DNA of 64,000 nucleotides from a virus: IMG/VR virus record IMGVR_UViG_3300044609_000483, positions 1 to 64,000 of that record; one strand, 5' to 3'. How positions within the stretch are numbered: the stretch's first letter is position 1; each line of letters begins with the position of its first letter. Below are positions 52,401 to 60,087 of this stretch, piece after piece. Position numbers and translations under genes: made by a program. Under the pieces are notes generated by a model. The model ran no database searches. It saw only the letters and a list, made by a program, of their open reading frames with translations, and was not told the DNA's origin.

Positions 52401-53536
52401 CAATCAGTGTATTAGGATTCCAAACATTAAATAATTTTGTAACTGGAGCAACATACTCTAACGGAACTTTAGATTTATCATTAAATAATGGAAACGTTGT
52501 TACCGCAACTGGTTTCTTAAATAATGATTATTATGTAACTGGAGGTACATTTGATAATAGTACTGGTATCTTAAACTTAGAAAGACAAAACGGAACAGTT
52601 TCTATTGGTGGAATTACATTTACTGGATTAACTGGTGTTATAGTTGCGGGTACTGGAGTAGGTTCTTCAATAAGGGCTGGAAACTCAAACATAGCTTCAG
52701 CAAATTCGTCAATTGCGTTAGGTTGTACTAACTCTTCATATTCTAACGGATCTTCAATTTTAGGTGGTTTTAATAACTATGCCGCTTCCCCTTATTCAAC
52801 AATTGCGGGAGGTAGATCTAATACAAGTTCTGGATATTACTCATTTATTGGTGGTGGTTGTAGTAATACATCATCATGTTATCAAACCGTAGTTGGTGGG
52901 GGTATGTTAAATATTTCATCAGGGGTTTCAACCGTAGTTGCTGGTGGATTTAGTAACCAATCTTTAATATGGAATTCAACAATTGGGGGTGGTGCTTGTA
53001 ATATTAATACATTAACCGCTTGTGGTTCTGTGATTAGTGGAGGTAGATTAAACACAAACTCATGTCTTTATGGGTCAATTGGGGGTGGTTATAATAATAT
53101 GGTATTATCTCCATCATCTTTTGGTAGTATATTTGGTGGTTGTGGAAATAAAGTTTGTGGTCAGTATGGTTACATTGGTGGTGGTAGATCTAACGTTGTT
53201 AGATCATCGTCAACCAACGGTACTGTATCTGGAGGTTTATCTAACACATCGGTAGGTTTAAACGCAACTGTTGGTGGAGGAACTCTTAACACATCGGCAG
53301 GAGATTTCACATCAATTATCGGAGGGTGTTCAAACAAAGCGACTTGTATTCACTCACATATTGTTGGTTGTAATATAACTTCTGATAGACCATATCACAC
53401 ATATGTTAATAACTTTACTGTAAGTGGAGGTGGACAACCGACTACTGAAGTAAGAATGGATGGTTTACCAACTACTGATCCTGGGATAACCGGATACGTA
53501 TGGAATGATAGTGGTACATTAAAAATATCTCTTTAA
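49448..53536 (+). CDS. Long fibre with YadA-head repeats in three modules, 1362 aa
   Basis: Each module combines a head block of about 14-residue repeats (S-x-x-x-GGG-x-x-N-x-x-x-G-x-x type, e.g. STVGGGSYNSAIGRYSVIAG) and a beta block of TGGT...L..DGS..TITGF units. Head blocks lie near residues 20-165, 540-790 and 1060-1310; beta blocks lie between. Linker segments NTVYVPQLNVDTVGST / DTVYVPYLNIQTVGAT join them. The C-terminus ends TDPGITGYVWNDSGTLKISL, a common phage-fibre ending. YadA-type repeats form trimeric left-handed rolls in adhesins. There is no signal peptide or membrane anchor, so it is a phage fibre, not an autotransporter. Ser/Thr/Asn-rich surface; followed by a terminator. Confidence 0.75.
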   Translation: MAFVIINDLTGGTTSTVRCSQGNSAAAVYSTVSGGRGNTSNNTYSIIAGGAYNKSTGYGSTVGGGSYNSAIGRYSVIAGGYCNTANDTKSIVLGGDNNVSRSGSTVTGGDNNTGLGCDSFIGNGEFNTTLGNYSSVVGGSYNTAVGTRSVVLGGSNIIGTQSNTVYVPQLNVDTVGSTTSLNNLGIDLNGNVVVGNDVFATGLTFNNNTGLLTLNNNNGVNLTTGGFITQDVFATGFTFDTNTGLLTLDNNNGVSLTTGGFLTQDIFVTGGTLDYNTQTLTLDNNDGSNVIINGLQDYFLTGLTFDNSGFTLTASVNDGNSYSVSLGILATDLGLTGGTYNPNTGVVTFTNTSGQTVDVSGFTTGYTDVFLTGGTFAAGDLTLINTDGSTVTITGFTALDSYVTGGTYDNNTGTLTLDSQIQSVLITGFTTGFTDIYVTGMTFDTLNYDLTIERNDGFTDTVNLGILSSDMTITGGTYDLNSGTATFTNSSGGTFNVTGFLTGYTDVYVTGGYYTPSTGTITIQQQNGTVNISGIDDAVIIAGTGGSSTVRKNNNNSASGQYSTVIGGYNNVATQYGATVGGGVSNLANSVTDTVAGGYFNSATGAYSFVGGGYSNQTQGYMSSIVGGWGNKTCNNQATVGGGCFNTSLGVQSSIGGGWNNTSLGTQSSIGGGLYNISLGCYSSIGGGGYNKSTCVSASIGGGYSNTSSGVSTTVSGGYRNAASIWNSTIGGGACNTTLPTACGSVISGGRLNTTSGLYSMILGGCNNTAVGTRSAVVGGQNIISTNNDTVYVPYLNIQTVGATTPVSNLAVDGSGNVVVGSSTTDYFLTGLTFDTSGFTLTASVNDGNDYTVSLGILATDLGLTGGTYNSSTGVVTFTNTSGQTVDVSGFTTGYTDVFLTGGTFAAGDLTLTNTDGSTVTITGFTDYYVTGGTYSNGSITLDRQNGSVTINGLYTGGTDTFLTGATYSASTGELTLLQNNGQAPISVLGFQTLNNFVTGATYSNGTLDLSLNNGNVVTATGFLNNDYYVTGGTFDNSTGILNLERQNGTVSIGGITFTGLTGVIVAGTGVGSSIRAGNSNIASANSSIALGCTNSSYSNGSSILGGFNNYAASPYSTIAGGRSNTSSGYYSFIGGGCSNTSSCYQTVVGGGMLNISSGVSTVVAGGFSNQSLIWNSTIGGGACNINTLTACGSVISGGRLNTNSCLYGSIGGGYNNMVLSPSSFGSIFGGCGNKVCGQYGYIGGGRSNVVRSSSTNGTVSGGLSNTSVGLNATVGGGTLNTSAGDFTSIIGGCSNKATCIHSHIVGCNITSDRPYHTYVNNFTVSGGGQPTTEVRMDGLPTTDPGITGYVWNDSGTLKISL
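50336..52223 (+). repeat. Direct repeat pair, 301 bp, 1587-bp offset, in fibre gene
   Basis: Copies 50336-50636 and 51923-52223 have equal length and differ at scattered, mostly third positions. They encode the same beta block (DYFLTGLTF through VTITGF). The offset is 529 codons, which is one fibre module. Confidence 0.85.
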
Positions 53537-53542
53537 CAAAAT

Positions 53543-53569
53543 AACCCCCAGGGAAACTTGGGGGTTTTT
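53543..53569 (+). terminator. Rho-independent terminator after fibre
   Basis: AACCCCCA (53543-53550) pairs with TGGGGGTT (53559-53566), followed by TTT. Confidence 0.85.
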
Positions 53570-53600
53570 AAAAATAAAAAATTAATAAAAAAAAATAAAA

Positions 53601-55253
53601 ATGGCATATGTTATTATAAACGACCCTATTGGTGGACTAACATCAACAGTAAGATGTGATAATCAAAACACCGCAATTAGACAATATGCGACAGTAACAG
53701 GTGGTTATCAAAATACCTCATCAGGAAAATATTCATTTGTTGGTGGTGGACAAAATAACACATCGTCTTGTTATAACTCGGTTGTTGGTGGAGGGTTTTT
53801 AAACACATCTTCAGGATTTTGTTCTGGGATTCTTGGTGGTTCATTAAACGTTGCCAATGGTGAGTTTTCATTTATTGGTGGTGGTAAAAATAATACCGCA
53901 TCTGATTCTTTATCGGTTGTTGCTGGTGGAACATTTAACGTTTCCACTTGTGAATGTACCGTAGTTGGTGGTGGGGAAAATAATACGGTTAATTCCCTTT
54001 ATGGGATAATCGGAGGTGGTTTAAACAACACATCTATTGCTGACTTCTCAATTGTTGGTGGTGGTTGTAATAATGCAAACTTAGGAAGTTCTTCTGTTGT
54101 TGGTGGGGGTAACTCAAACACATCGGTATCAAACTTTTCTGTGGTTGCCGGTGGTACAAGAAATCAAAACTATGGGACTTACGCCACAATATCTGGAGGT
54201 ATTTGTAATAAAGCTTATTTAGATGGTGTAACAATCGGGGGTGGTTCATTTAACACCGCAATAAAATATAATTCAGTTATTGCTGGGGGATATGGAAATA
54301 CCGTTTCAGGATATGGGTCAACCGTATCTGGGGGATATACAAATACCGTAATTGGGGATTGTTCTTTTGCGATATCAAATAATTCGGTTATTATGGGAGA
54401 TAGAATTGTGGTTATTGGTGGTTCTGGTATTACAGGAACAACAGATGACACAGTTTATGTTCCTTATTTAAATATTGGAAATATATCAACAGGCACTTCA
54501 GTTAATAGTTTAGGCATTGACTCAAATGGTTTGGTTATTGTTGGTAATGATTTTACTGGTAATACACCATCATTATCTGAAGTAATTTCAATTGGTAATG
54601 AAACTGGTAGTGATATTGTTATGACAAACGGAACCTTGATAAAATCTAATTTAGAGTTTGCTTCATTATCGGTAAATGATTTTACATCTATTTCTGGAGA
54701 AATTAATATGGGTGTTACAAAATCTGGAGTTACGTCAAATTCATTGTTTAATTTAAGATCAGGCGGAATTACACTCACATCATCTGACGACAATAATGAG
54801 TCCCAAATTAGTGTTGATAACGGTCAGATTTATATTTATACCAATAATAATGATTCTGGATCTTACGTAGATTTAAACAACTTTAGATATAACACTGCAG
54901 ATGTTACAATAACTGGAGGTACTAGTGCAAACATTATAGAAATACTTATCACACCACAAGAATTTAGAACAACAAATGTAAAAATTTGGTGTAATGCTTA
55001 TGATAACAATTATTTATCAGGATTAACACAAGAATTTACATCTGGATATTTATTATCTGGAGATACAGGTTCATTGTATGAATTGTCAGCAGACGGACCT
55101 ACTATAAATCTAAACCAGTCAACATTTCCTTCAAGTGTTACAAGTGTTTTGACTTATGCCGACGACACTATAATTGTTAGTGTTCAAAATAACGATGAAG
55201 GTGATACATCCACAATAATTAATTGGAGATGTCGTGCAAGGTGGTCATCTTAG
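53601..55253 (+). CDS. Second YadA-repeat fibre, 550 aa
   Basis: Paralogue of the 1362-aa fibre. The shared start MAYVIINDPIGG-like / MAFVIINDLTGG, one head-repeat block (about 20-265; e.g. SFVGGGQNNTSSCYNSVVGG), and the linker DDTVYVPYLNIGNISTG are followed by a different tail. That tail (residues about 290-550) is beta-rich (GLTQEFTSGYLLSGDTGSLY), without the TGGT units, and closes INWRCRARWSS. Same host-contact role likely; the tail difference suggests a distinct tip domain. A terminator follows. Confidence 0.75.
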   Translation: MAYVIINDPIGGLTSTVRCDNQNTAIRQYATVTGGYQNTSSGKYSFVGGGQNNTSSCYNSVVGGGFLNTSSGFCSGILGGSLNVANGEFSFIGGGKNNTASDSLSVVAGGTFNVSTCECTVVGGGENNTVNSLYGIIGGGLNNTSIADFSIVGGGCNNANLGSSSVVGGGNSNTSVSNFSVVAGGTRNQNYGTYATISGGICNKAYLDGVTIGGGSFNTAIKYNSVIAGGYGNTVSGYGSTVSGGYTNTVIGDCSFAISNNSVIMGDRIVVIGGSGITGTTDDTVYVPYLNIGNISTGTSVNSLGIDSNGLVIVGNDFTGNTPSLSEVISIGNETGSDIVMTNGTLIKSNLEFASLSVNDFTSISGEINMGVTKSGVTSNSLFNLRSGGITLTSSDDNNESQISVDNGQIYIYTNNNDSGSYVDLNNFRYNTADVTITGGTSANIIEILITPQEFRTTNVKIWCNAYDNNYLSGLTQEFTSGYLLSGDTGSLYELSADGPTINLNQSTFPSSVTSVLTYADDTIIVSVQNNDEGDTSTIINWRCRARWSS

Positions 55254-55282
55254 GATAATATAATAATTAAAAATATTATTAG

Positions 55283-55308
55283 CCCCTCCCACAAAGAGGG
55301 GTTTTTTT
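55283..55308 (+). terminator. Rho-independent terminator
   Basis: CCCCTC (55283-55288) pairs with GAGGGG (55296-55301), followed by seven T. Confidence 0.85.
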
Positions 55309-55336
55309 ATTTAATACACTTTTACATTTGATTTTT

Positions 55337-55345
55337 TATATTTAA
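55337..55345 (+). promoter_or_regulatory. Late-type box TATATTTAA before glycan cassette
   Basis: Variant box, 3 nt before the ATG at 55349; it would start the 55349-60056 cassette after a terminator. Confidence 0.35.
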
Positions 55346-55348
55346 GAT

Positions 55349-56092
55349 ATGTTTGTAAGTGTTTGTAATAAAGATTATCTAATCGGGTTTGAAGTAATGT
55401 TAAAATCATTAATTGATAACAACCCAAGAGTTGTAAATGAAAATATTCCATTTGTTATAATTAGTAACGATTTAAACCCTGAAGATTTAATTACCTCAAG
55501 AAAAATATACAACAATATTCATATAAAAAAGTTTGATACTGAAAAATATTTTGAGATAGAAAAATTAAAAGACCAACAAAGAATGTTTGGTGATTATACA
55601 AAATATGAAATTTTTTCATTAACGGAATTTGATAAGATTATATTTTTAGATTGTGACATTGTTGTATTAGGTAACATAGATTATTTGATTGATTATGAAA
55701 AACCTTTTGGTGCAGTAAGAGAACTTTATATTGACCAATATAACACTGGGGTAATGGTAATTAGTAAAGAATTTTTAAATGAAAAAATAACAAATGATTT
55801 AATTCATTTAACAACAATTTATGGAATTACAGAACATTTAGACCAAGATATTATTGACCACTACTTTAGTGATATTATCACCCCAATTTCTATCGAATAC
55901 AATTATTTAAAAACATATTCTAAAGAAATATTTAAAAATTCGGGTTTACCTAAATATATTAAAATATTACATTTTATTGCAAAAAAACCTTGGCAAAACA
56001 AACCATTGGTCTTTTTAGAAGAAGGAACAATTTGGCAAGAAAAATATTGGTTTGATTATTATTCTAAAATTCTTAAATTAAAAAATGGTTAA
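55349..56092 (+). CDS. GT8-family glycosyltransferase, 247 aa
   Basis: Retaining glycosyltransferase of the glycogenin/LPS galactosyl type. FVSVCNKDYLIGFEVMLKSL at the start, FLDCDIVVLGNIDYL (about 99-113) with the D-x-D (D101, D103), then YNTGVMVISKEFL (about 131-143) and a late His in KILHFIAKKPW. It likely starts or extends a short glycan. It is first gene of a cassette that overlaps the next by 8 nt and lies directly after the two fibre genes. Confidence 0.8.
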   Translation: MFVSVCNKDYLIGFEVMLKSLIDNNPRVVNENIPFVIISNDLNPEDLITSRKIYNNIHIKKFDTEKYFEIEKLKDQQRMFGDYTKYEIFSLTEFDKIIFLDCDIVVLGNIDYLIDYEKPFGAVRELYIDQYNTGVMVISKEFLNEKITNDLIHLTTIYGITEHLDQDIIDHYFSDIITPISIEYNYLKTYSKEIFKNSGLPKYIKILHFIAKKPWQNKPLVFLEEGTIWQEKYWFDYYSKILKLKNG

Positions 56093-56993
56093 AAGACATT
56101 ACGATAATTCAGAACTATTAAAATATACTGAAAGAGATCCTAATTTATCTAATTTTAAAGATAAAGAACTTTTATTACATTTTGATTCTTTTTGTTTGGG
56201 AGATACGATATGTTTTTCATCCCTTATAGACCCGTTTATGGAATATCATAAACCAAAAAAAGTTTATATATCAACATTCTTCCCCCACTTACTAAAGTCA
56301 ACAAATCCAAAGTATGAGTTTATAAACGCAAATCAATCTAAATCTATTGAGATAGATAAGTTAATTGATGTTGGGTACCATAAAGATAATATGTCCCATA
56401 CTCTTGGTGGAATGTTTTATGCTGCAAAAGATACAATGTTCTTACCTCAAGAAACAAAACCAGGTAAATGTCCAGTAATACCCAAACAAAGAATCATAAA
56501 TAAAAATAAAATAACGATGGGTCCTGAAACAATAAAGGAAATATCAAAATGGGAATATAAGGATGGTTGGCAAACAATCATAAATGAATTGGTTAATAGT
56601 AATTTTGATGTTTATAATGTTTCGTATGAAAATACATTAAATTTACAAAACGCAAAAGGATTTCACGGAAACAACGATATAAATGTTTCATTAAATCATA
56701 TTTTAGAATCAAGATTTTTTATTGGTTTATCTTCTGGGTTATCTTGGTTGGCGTGGGCGTATGGAGTTCCTGTTGTTATGATATCAAACTTCACTAAAAA
56801 ACAAAACGAGTTTGAATGTTTTAGAGTTGAAAATCCTTATGTATGTAACGGATGTTTTAATATGTTTCCAAACATTAAAAGTAGTTGTCCAATATTTTTA
56901 AACACTGAAAGAGAAAATGAATGTCATAGGAGTATAACACCAGAAATGGTTATTAATAAAATAAACCAAGTAATTAACTTTACTAATAGTTAA
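56085..56993 (+). CDS. Autotransporter O-heptosyltransferase-like (TibC/AAH type), 302 aa
   Basis: The C-terminal half matches the bacterial autotransporter heptosyltransferase family, which glycosylates Ser of adhesin repeats. Visible are FFIGLSSGLSWLAWAYGVPV (211-230), RVENPYVCNGCFN, and CHRSITPEM (280-288). Four Cys (254, 257, 268, 280) are spaced as in the iron-binding finger of TibC. The N-terminal LLLHFDSFCLGDTICFSS is the GT-B entry. Homologues act in trans on self-associating autotransporters (AIDA-I, TibA, Ag43). Here the target could be the adjacent YadA-like fibres. It overlaps the GT8 gene by 8 nt. Confidence 0.7.
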   Translation: MVKRHYDNSELLKYTERDPNLSNFKDKELLLHFDSFCLGDTICFSSLIDPFMEYHKPKKVYISTFFPHLLKSTNPKYEFINANQSKSIEIDKLIDVGYHKDNMSHTLGGMFYAAKDTMFLPQETKPGKCPVIPKQRIINKNKITMGPETIKEISKWEYKDGWQTIINELVNSNFDVYNVSYENTLNLQNAKGFHGNNDINVSLNHILESRFFIGLSSGLSWLAWAYGVPVVMISNFTKKQNEFECFRVENPYVCNGCFNMFPNIKSSCPIFLNTERENECHRSITPEMVINKINQVINFTNS

Positions 56994-57013
56994 TTAATTT
57001 ATATAATAAAATT

Positions 57014-57895
57014 ATGGAAAAAAAATATAGTATATTTCACGTAGAGGGTGGTTTAGGTAAACATGTTTTATCAACCGCGGTTGCAAAATGTATAAAAAAT
57101 AATCATCCGGATAGAGAACTAATAATAGTTTGTGCATATCCGGAAGTGTTTTTAAATTTGGATTATGTTGATAGGGTTTATCGTGTTGGTATGACACCTT
57201 ATTTTTATGATGATTACATTAAAGATAAGGAAAGTTTAATTTTTAAACACGAACCATATTTTACATCGGACCATATTAATAAAAAATTACCTCTAATTGT
57301 TAACTGGTGTAAGTTACTTGGATTAGAATATAATGGAGAACAACCATCCCTTTCTTTTAATTTAAGGCAACAACAAATAGCTCAGAATAAGTGGGCAAGA
57401 GATAAACCAGTAATGGTTATTCAAACAAACGGAGGACCACTACAAGAACAACCGTTCCCATATTCTTGGACTAGAGATATTCCTTATGATGTTGCCCAGA
57501 AATTAGTTGACCACTTCTCAAAATATTATCATATTATCCAAATATGTAGAGATAAATCAAATGTGTTAAATAATGTGGAGGCGTTTTTTGAATCAATGTC
57601 AAATATGGAATTATTTTCCTTACTGGCCTATTCTCAAAAAAGAATATTAATTGACTCTTGTTTGCAACACGCATCGGCAGCAATGGGGTTACAATCAACT
57701 GTTTTATGGGTAGGGACATCACCAATAGTATTTGGTTATAATTTACATAACAATATAATTGCAACATTACCCACAACCGTTAAATTACCAGATAGTTATT
57801 TATTTGATTATAATTTTAATGGTACAGTACACGAATGCCCTATGTTTGATACAAACATTTTTGACATAAATGAAATAATAGAAAGTTTAAAATAA
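57014..57895 (+). CDS. GT9-like heptosyltransferase-family protein, 293 aa
   Basis: GT-B protein with IFHVEGGLGKHVLSTAVAKC (about 7-26), the GT9-like acceptor-domain entry GG.G. ..., and a C-terminal RILIDSCLQHASAAMGLQST (about 214-233) with S/D-x-x-x-x-H-x-A-A/G. This is the ADP-heptose-type donor site. VLWVGTSPIVFGYNLHNN follows. In the family these enzymes transfer heptose or a related sugar. With the TibC-like gene next to it, two successive sugars on the same acceptor are possible. Confidence 0.65.
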   Translation: MEKKYSIFHVEGGLGKHVLSTAVAKCIKNNHPDRELIIVCAYPEVFLNLDYVDRVYRVGMTPYFYDDYIKDKESLIFKHEPYFTSDHINKKLPLIVNWCKLLGLEYNGEQPSLSFNLRQQQIAQNKWARDKPVMVIQTNGGPLQEQPFPYSWTRDIPYDVAQKLVDHFSKYYHIIQICRDKSNVLNNVEAFFESMSNMELFSLLAYSQKRILIDSCLQHASAAMGLQSTVLWVGTSPIVFGYNLHNNIIATLPTTVKLPDSYLFDYNFNGTVHECPMFDTNIFDINEIIESLK

Positions 57896-57900
57896 TAATT

Positions 57901-58719
57901 ATGGTACAAAAGATATTTTTTCAAAGCTCATTACCAAGAGCTGGATCAACACTACTACAAAACGTAATGGGTCAGAATCCCGATTTTTATGTAACACCAA
58001 CATCTGGTGTTTTAGAATTAGTTTACGCATCAAGATCAAACTATTCCACATCTCCAGAATTTAAAGCTCAAGACCCTGAATTAATGAAGAGTGGGTTTTT
58101 AAATTTCTGTAATCAGGGTATGTTAGGATTTTTTAATGGTGTAACCGATAAACCTTACGTTTTAGATAAAAGTAGAGGGTGGGGAGTACATTATGGGTTT
58201 TTAAATTCATTCTATCCAAATCCAAAAATTATTTGTATGGTTAGAGATTTAAGAGGAATATTCTCTTCAATGGAGAAAAACTTTAGAAAAAACCAACATA
58301 AGGATTCTGGTTTGGTTGACCACTCACAAATGAAAGGAACCACAACAGAAAAAAGGATTGATATTTGGGCTCAGTCACAACCTGTTGGTATGTCATTAGA
58401 AAGGTTATATCAAATGTTTAAAGAGGGTATTAACCAAAATGTTTTGTTTGTAAAATTTGAGGACTTTACATCAAACCCAAAAAAGGAGATGCAAAGAATA
58501 TACAATTATTTAGAACTTCCATATTTTGAACACGACTTTAATAATGTGGAACAAATAACTCAAGAAGATGATGAGGTTTATGGGGTATACGGTGACCATA
58601 CAATAAAAAGTAAAATAGAACCTATTAAAAGTGATTATAAAGAAGTTTTGGGTGTTAATGCCTCAAACTGGATTAAAAGTAATTACCAATGGTTTTATGA
58701 CCAATTTGGATATTTTTGA
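57901..58719 (+). CDS. PAPS-dependent sulfotransferase, 272 aa
   Basis: Sulfotransferase family. The 5'-phosphosulfate loop is LPRAGSTLLQN (11-21). The 3'-phosphate motif is VRDLRGIFSSMEK (114-126), with the Arg and Ser that bind the 3' phosphate of PAPS. The acceptor segment YNYLELPYFEHDFNNVEQIT lies near 201-220. The enzyme sulfates hydroxyls of sugars or peptides. Soluble, no membrane anchor, so it acts inside the infected cell. It ends immediately before the APS kinase gene, which makes its donor. Confidence 0.85.
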   Translation: MVQKIFFQSSLPRAGSTLLQNVMGQNPDFYVTPTSGVLELVYASRSNYSTSPEFKAQDPELMKSGFLNFCNQGMLGFFNGVTDKPYVLDKSRGWGVHYGFLNSFYPNPKIICMVRDLRGIFSSMEKNFRKNQHKDSGLVDHSQMKGTTTEKRIDIWAQSQPVGMSLERLYQMFKEGINQNVLFVKFEDFTSNPKKEMQRIYNYLELPYFEHDFNNVEQITQEDDEVYGVYGDHTIKSKIEPIKSDYKEVLGVNASNWIKSNYQWFYDQFGYF

Positions 58720-58721
58720 TT

Positions 58722-59171
58722 ATGAGAGATAATAAAATATATTGGTTTACTGGTCAACCTGGGGCAGGAAAGACAGTTTTGTCTTTAATGTTAAAAACGG
58801 TTTTAGAAGATAAAAATAAAGTTTTTCATATTGATGGGGATGAACTTAGATCGTTATTTAACAACCAAAAATATGGTAGAGAAGGTCGTGAGGAAAATAT
58901 TAAAAGAGCTCAAGACATTGCAAAATTTATCTTAGCCCAAGGACATACTGTTATCGTTAGTTTAGTTGCTCCATATAAAGAACTTAGAGAAAGTTTTAAG
59001 TACGATTTAGGTGATTTACTTGTAGAGTTTTATGTTCATACTACAGACATTAGAGGTAGAGAACATTTTCATACTGACGAATATGAACAACCAACAGAAA
59101 ACTTTATTGACATTGATACCACAAATGTTGACCCTCAAATATCTTTAAACAAAATAATTGAAAATTTATGA
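58722..59171 (+). CDS. cysC: Adenylylsulfate (APS) kinase, 149 aa
   Basis: Start at the ATG 58722; an upstream TTG at 58716 lies inside the sulfotransferase gene. The motif series is Walker A GQPGAGKT (11-18), HIDGDELR (36-43), NQKYGREGREENIKRAQDI (48-66) and SLVAPYKELRE (80-90): all characteristic APS kinase segments. It phosphorylates APS to PAPS. Slightly shorter than cellular CysC (about 175-200). The gene overlaps the next by 4 nt (ATGA). APS itself must come from host ATP sulfurylase or from the adjacent nucleotidyltransferase. Confidence 0.9.
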   Translation: MRDNKIYWFTGQPGAGKTVLSLMLKTVLEDKNKVFHIDGDELRSLFNNQKYGREGREENIKRAQDIAKFILAQGHTVIVSLVAPYKELRESFKYDLGDLLVEFYVHTTDIRGREHFHTDEYEQPTENFIDIDTTNVDPQISLNKIIENL

Positions 59172-59632
59172 CCTGGGAAGTTAAAAATCATGGAGGAAAT
59201 CCTACAACGAATGAAAGTAAGAAATATGCAATCTTTATAGGCCGTTTCCAACCATATCATTATGGTCATATAGAGTTAATACAACAAAAATTAAATCAAG
59301 GTATTCCGGCCCTTATTATGGTTAGAGATATTGAACCTGATGATAAAAATCCATTTACAACAGAACAAACCGTTACAATGATTGAGAAATATCACAAATC
59401 AAAAGGTGATAATGTTAAGGTTATTGTTATTCCAGATATTGAATCTGTTAATTACGGTAGAGGTGTTGGGTATGAAATAAATGAATTTACTCCTCCAGAT
59501 AATATTGGTTTTATTTCCGCAACAGGTATTAGAAACTCAATATCAAAAGAAGATGATAAATGGAAATTTATGGTTGACGAATCAATACAAGAAGATATAA
59601 TTAATTATTTGACGGATGAAAACACAAAGTAA
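59168..59632 (+). CDS. HxGH nucleotidyltransferase, NMNAT-like, 154 aa
   Basis: Nucleotidylyl-transferase superfamily. IFIGRFQPYHYGHIELIQQK (22-41) holds the H-x-G-H (31-34) and the late ISATGIRNSI (near 118-127) is the I-S-x-T-x-I-R signature. Closest by eye to NadM/NMN adenylyltransferases (GRFQP-H-GH). Its place directly after APS kinase raises the possibility of an adenylyltransferase acting in sulfate activation, but ATP sulfurylase motifs are not present, so NAD-type chemistry is the conservative call. Overlaps at both ends (4 and 17 nt). Confidence 0.7.
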   Translation: MTWEVKNHGGNPTTNESKKYAIFIGRFQPYHYGHIELIQQKLNQGIPALIMVRDIEPDDKNPFTTEQTVTMIEKYHKSKGDNVKVIVIPDIESVNYGRGVGYEINEFTPPDNIGFISATGIRNSISKEDDKWKFMVDESIQEDIINYLTDENTK

Positions 59633-60056
59633 AACTTACCAAATTAGATTTAATACAGTTTCCGAAACCAAAGATAATAGGTGGAGATTGATTGAAAATG
59701 GAAATGAAATATTAGTTTCAGATATTATTATTGATGGTAATACTTATACCACAAAAGATTGGTTGCCAGAAATAAATGAATATAAATGGCATATTAGTTG
59801 TGTTGGTCACTGTAAAATTAAAAATAATATTGCATATATTAAAACAATTAAAGAAGAATCTGTTTTAGTTAGACATATACTTAAAACAATTACCTATAGG
59901 TTTTTAGGTACTTTAACTACCGTCGGGGTTGCGTATTCATTAGGGGCATCAATAGGGGTCTCAACATTACTTGGGGTTAGTGAGTTAGTGTTAAAACCAT
60001 TTATATATTTTGCTCACGAAAGATTGTGGTATAATTTTATTAAGGTGAAAAAATGA
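59616..60056 (+). CDS. DUF2061 membrane protein with N-terminal domain, 146 aa
   Basis: Residues about 80-146 match DUF2061: VRHILKTITYRFLGTLTTVG, VAYSLGASIGVSTLL, then ELVLKPFIYFAHERLWYNFI. The family core K...TYR..GT..T and Y..HERLW is complete. Two hydrophobic helices would place it in the inner membrane. The N-terminal 75 residues are a separate small beta domain (WRLIENGNEILVSDIIID; WHISCVGHCKI). It overlaps the nucleotidyltransferase gene by 17 nt. Function of DUF2061 is unknown; here it appears as part of the sulfate/sugar cassette. Confidence 0.75.
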   Translation: MKTQSKTYQIRFNTVSETKDNRWRLIENGNEILVSDIIIDGNTYTTKDWLPEINEYKWHISCVGHCKIKNNIAYIKTIKEESVLVRHILKTITYRFLGTLTTVGVAYSLGASIGVSTLLGVSELVLKPFIYFAHERLWYNFIKVKK

Positions 60057-60065
60057 CCTGTTCAT

Positions 60066-60074
60066 TGTATTTAT
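60066..60074 (+). promoter_or_regulatory. Late-type box TGTATTTAT
   Basis: Box 13 nt upstream of the ATG at 60088. It separates the enzyme cassette from the last two fibre genes. Confidence 0.4.
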
Positions 60075-60087
60075 AGAAATAAATACG

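Noticed and set aside
49448-53536. True trimeric autotransporter gene
   Set aside because: YadA-type head repeats are present, but there is no signal peptide, stalk coiled coil or membrane anchor, and the C-terminus is a phage-fibre ending.
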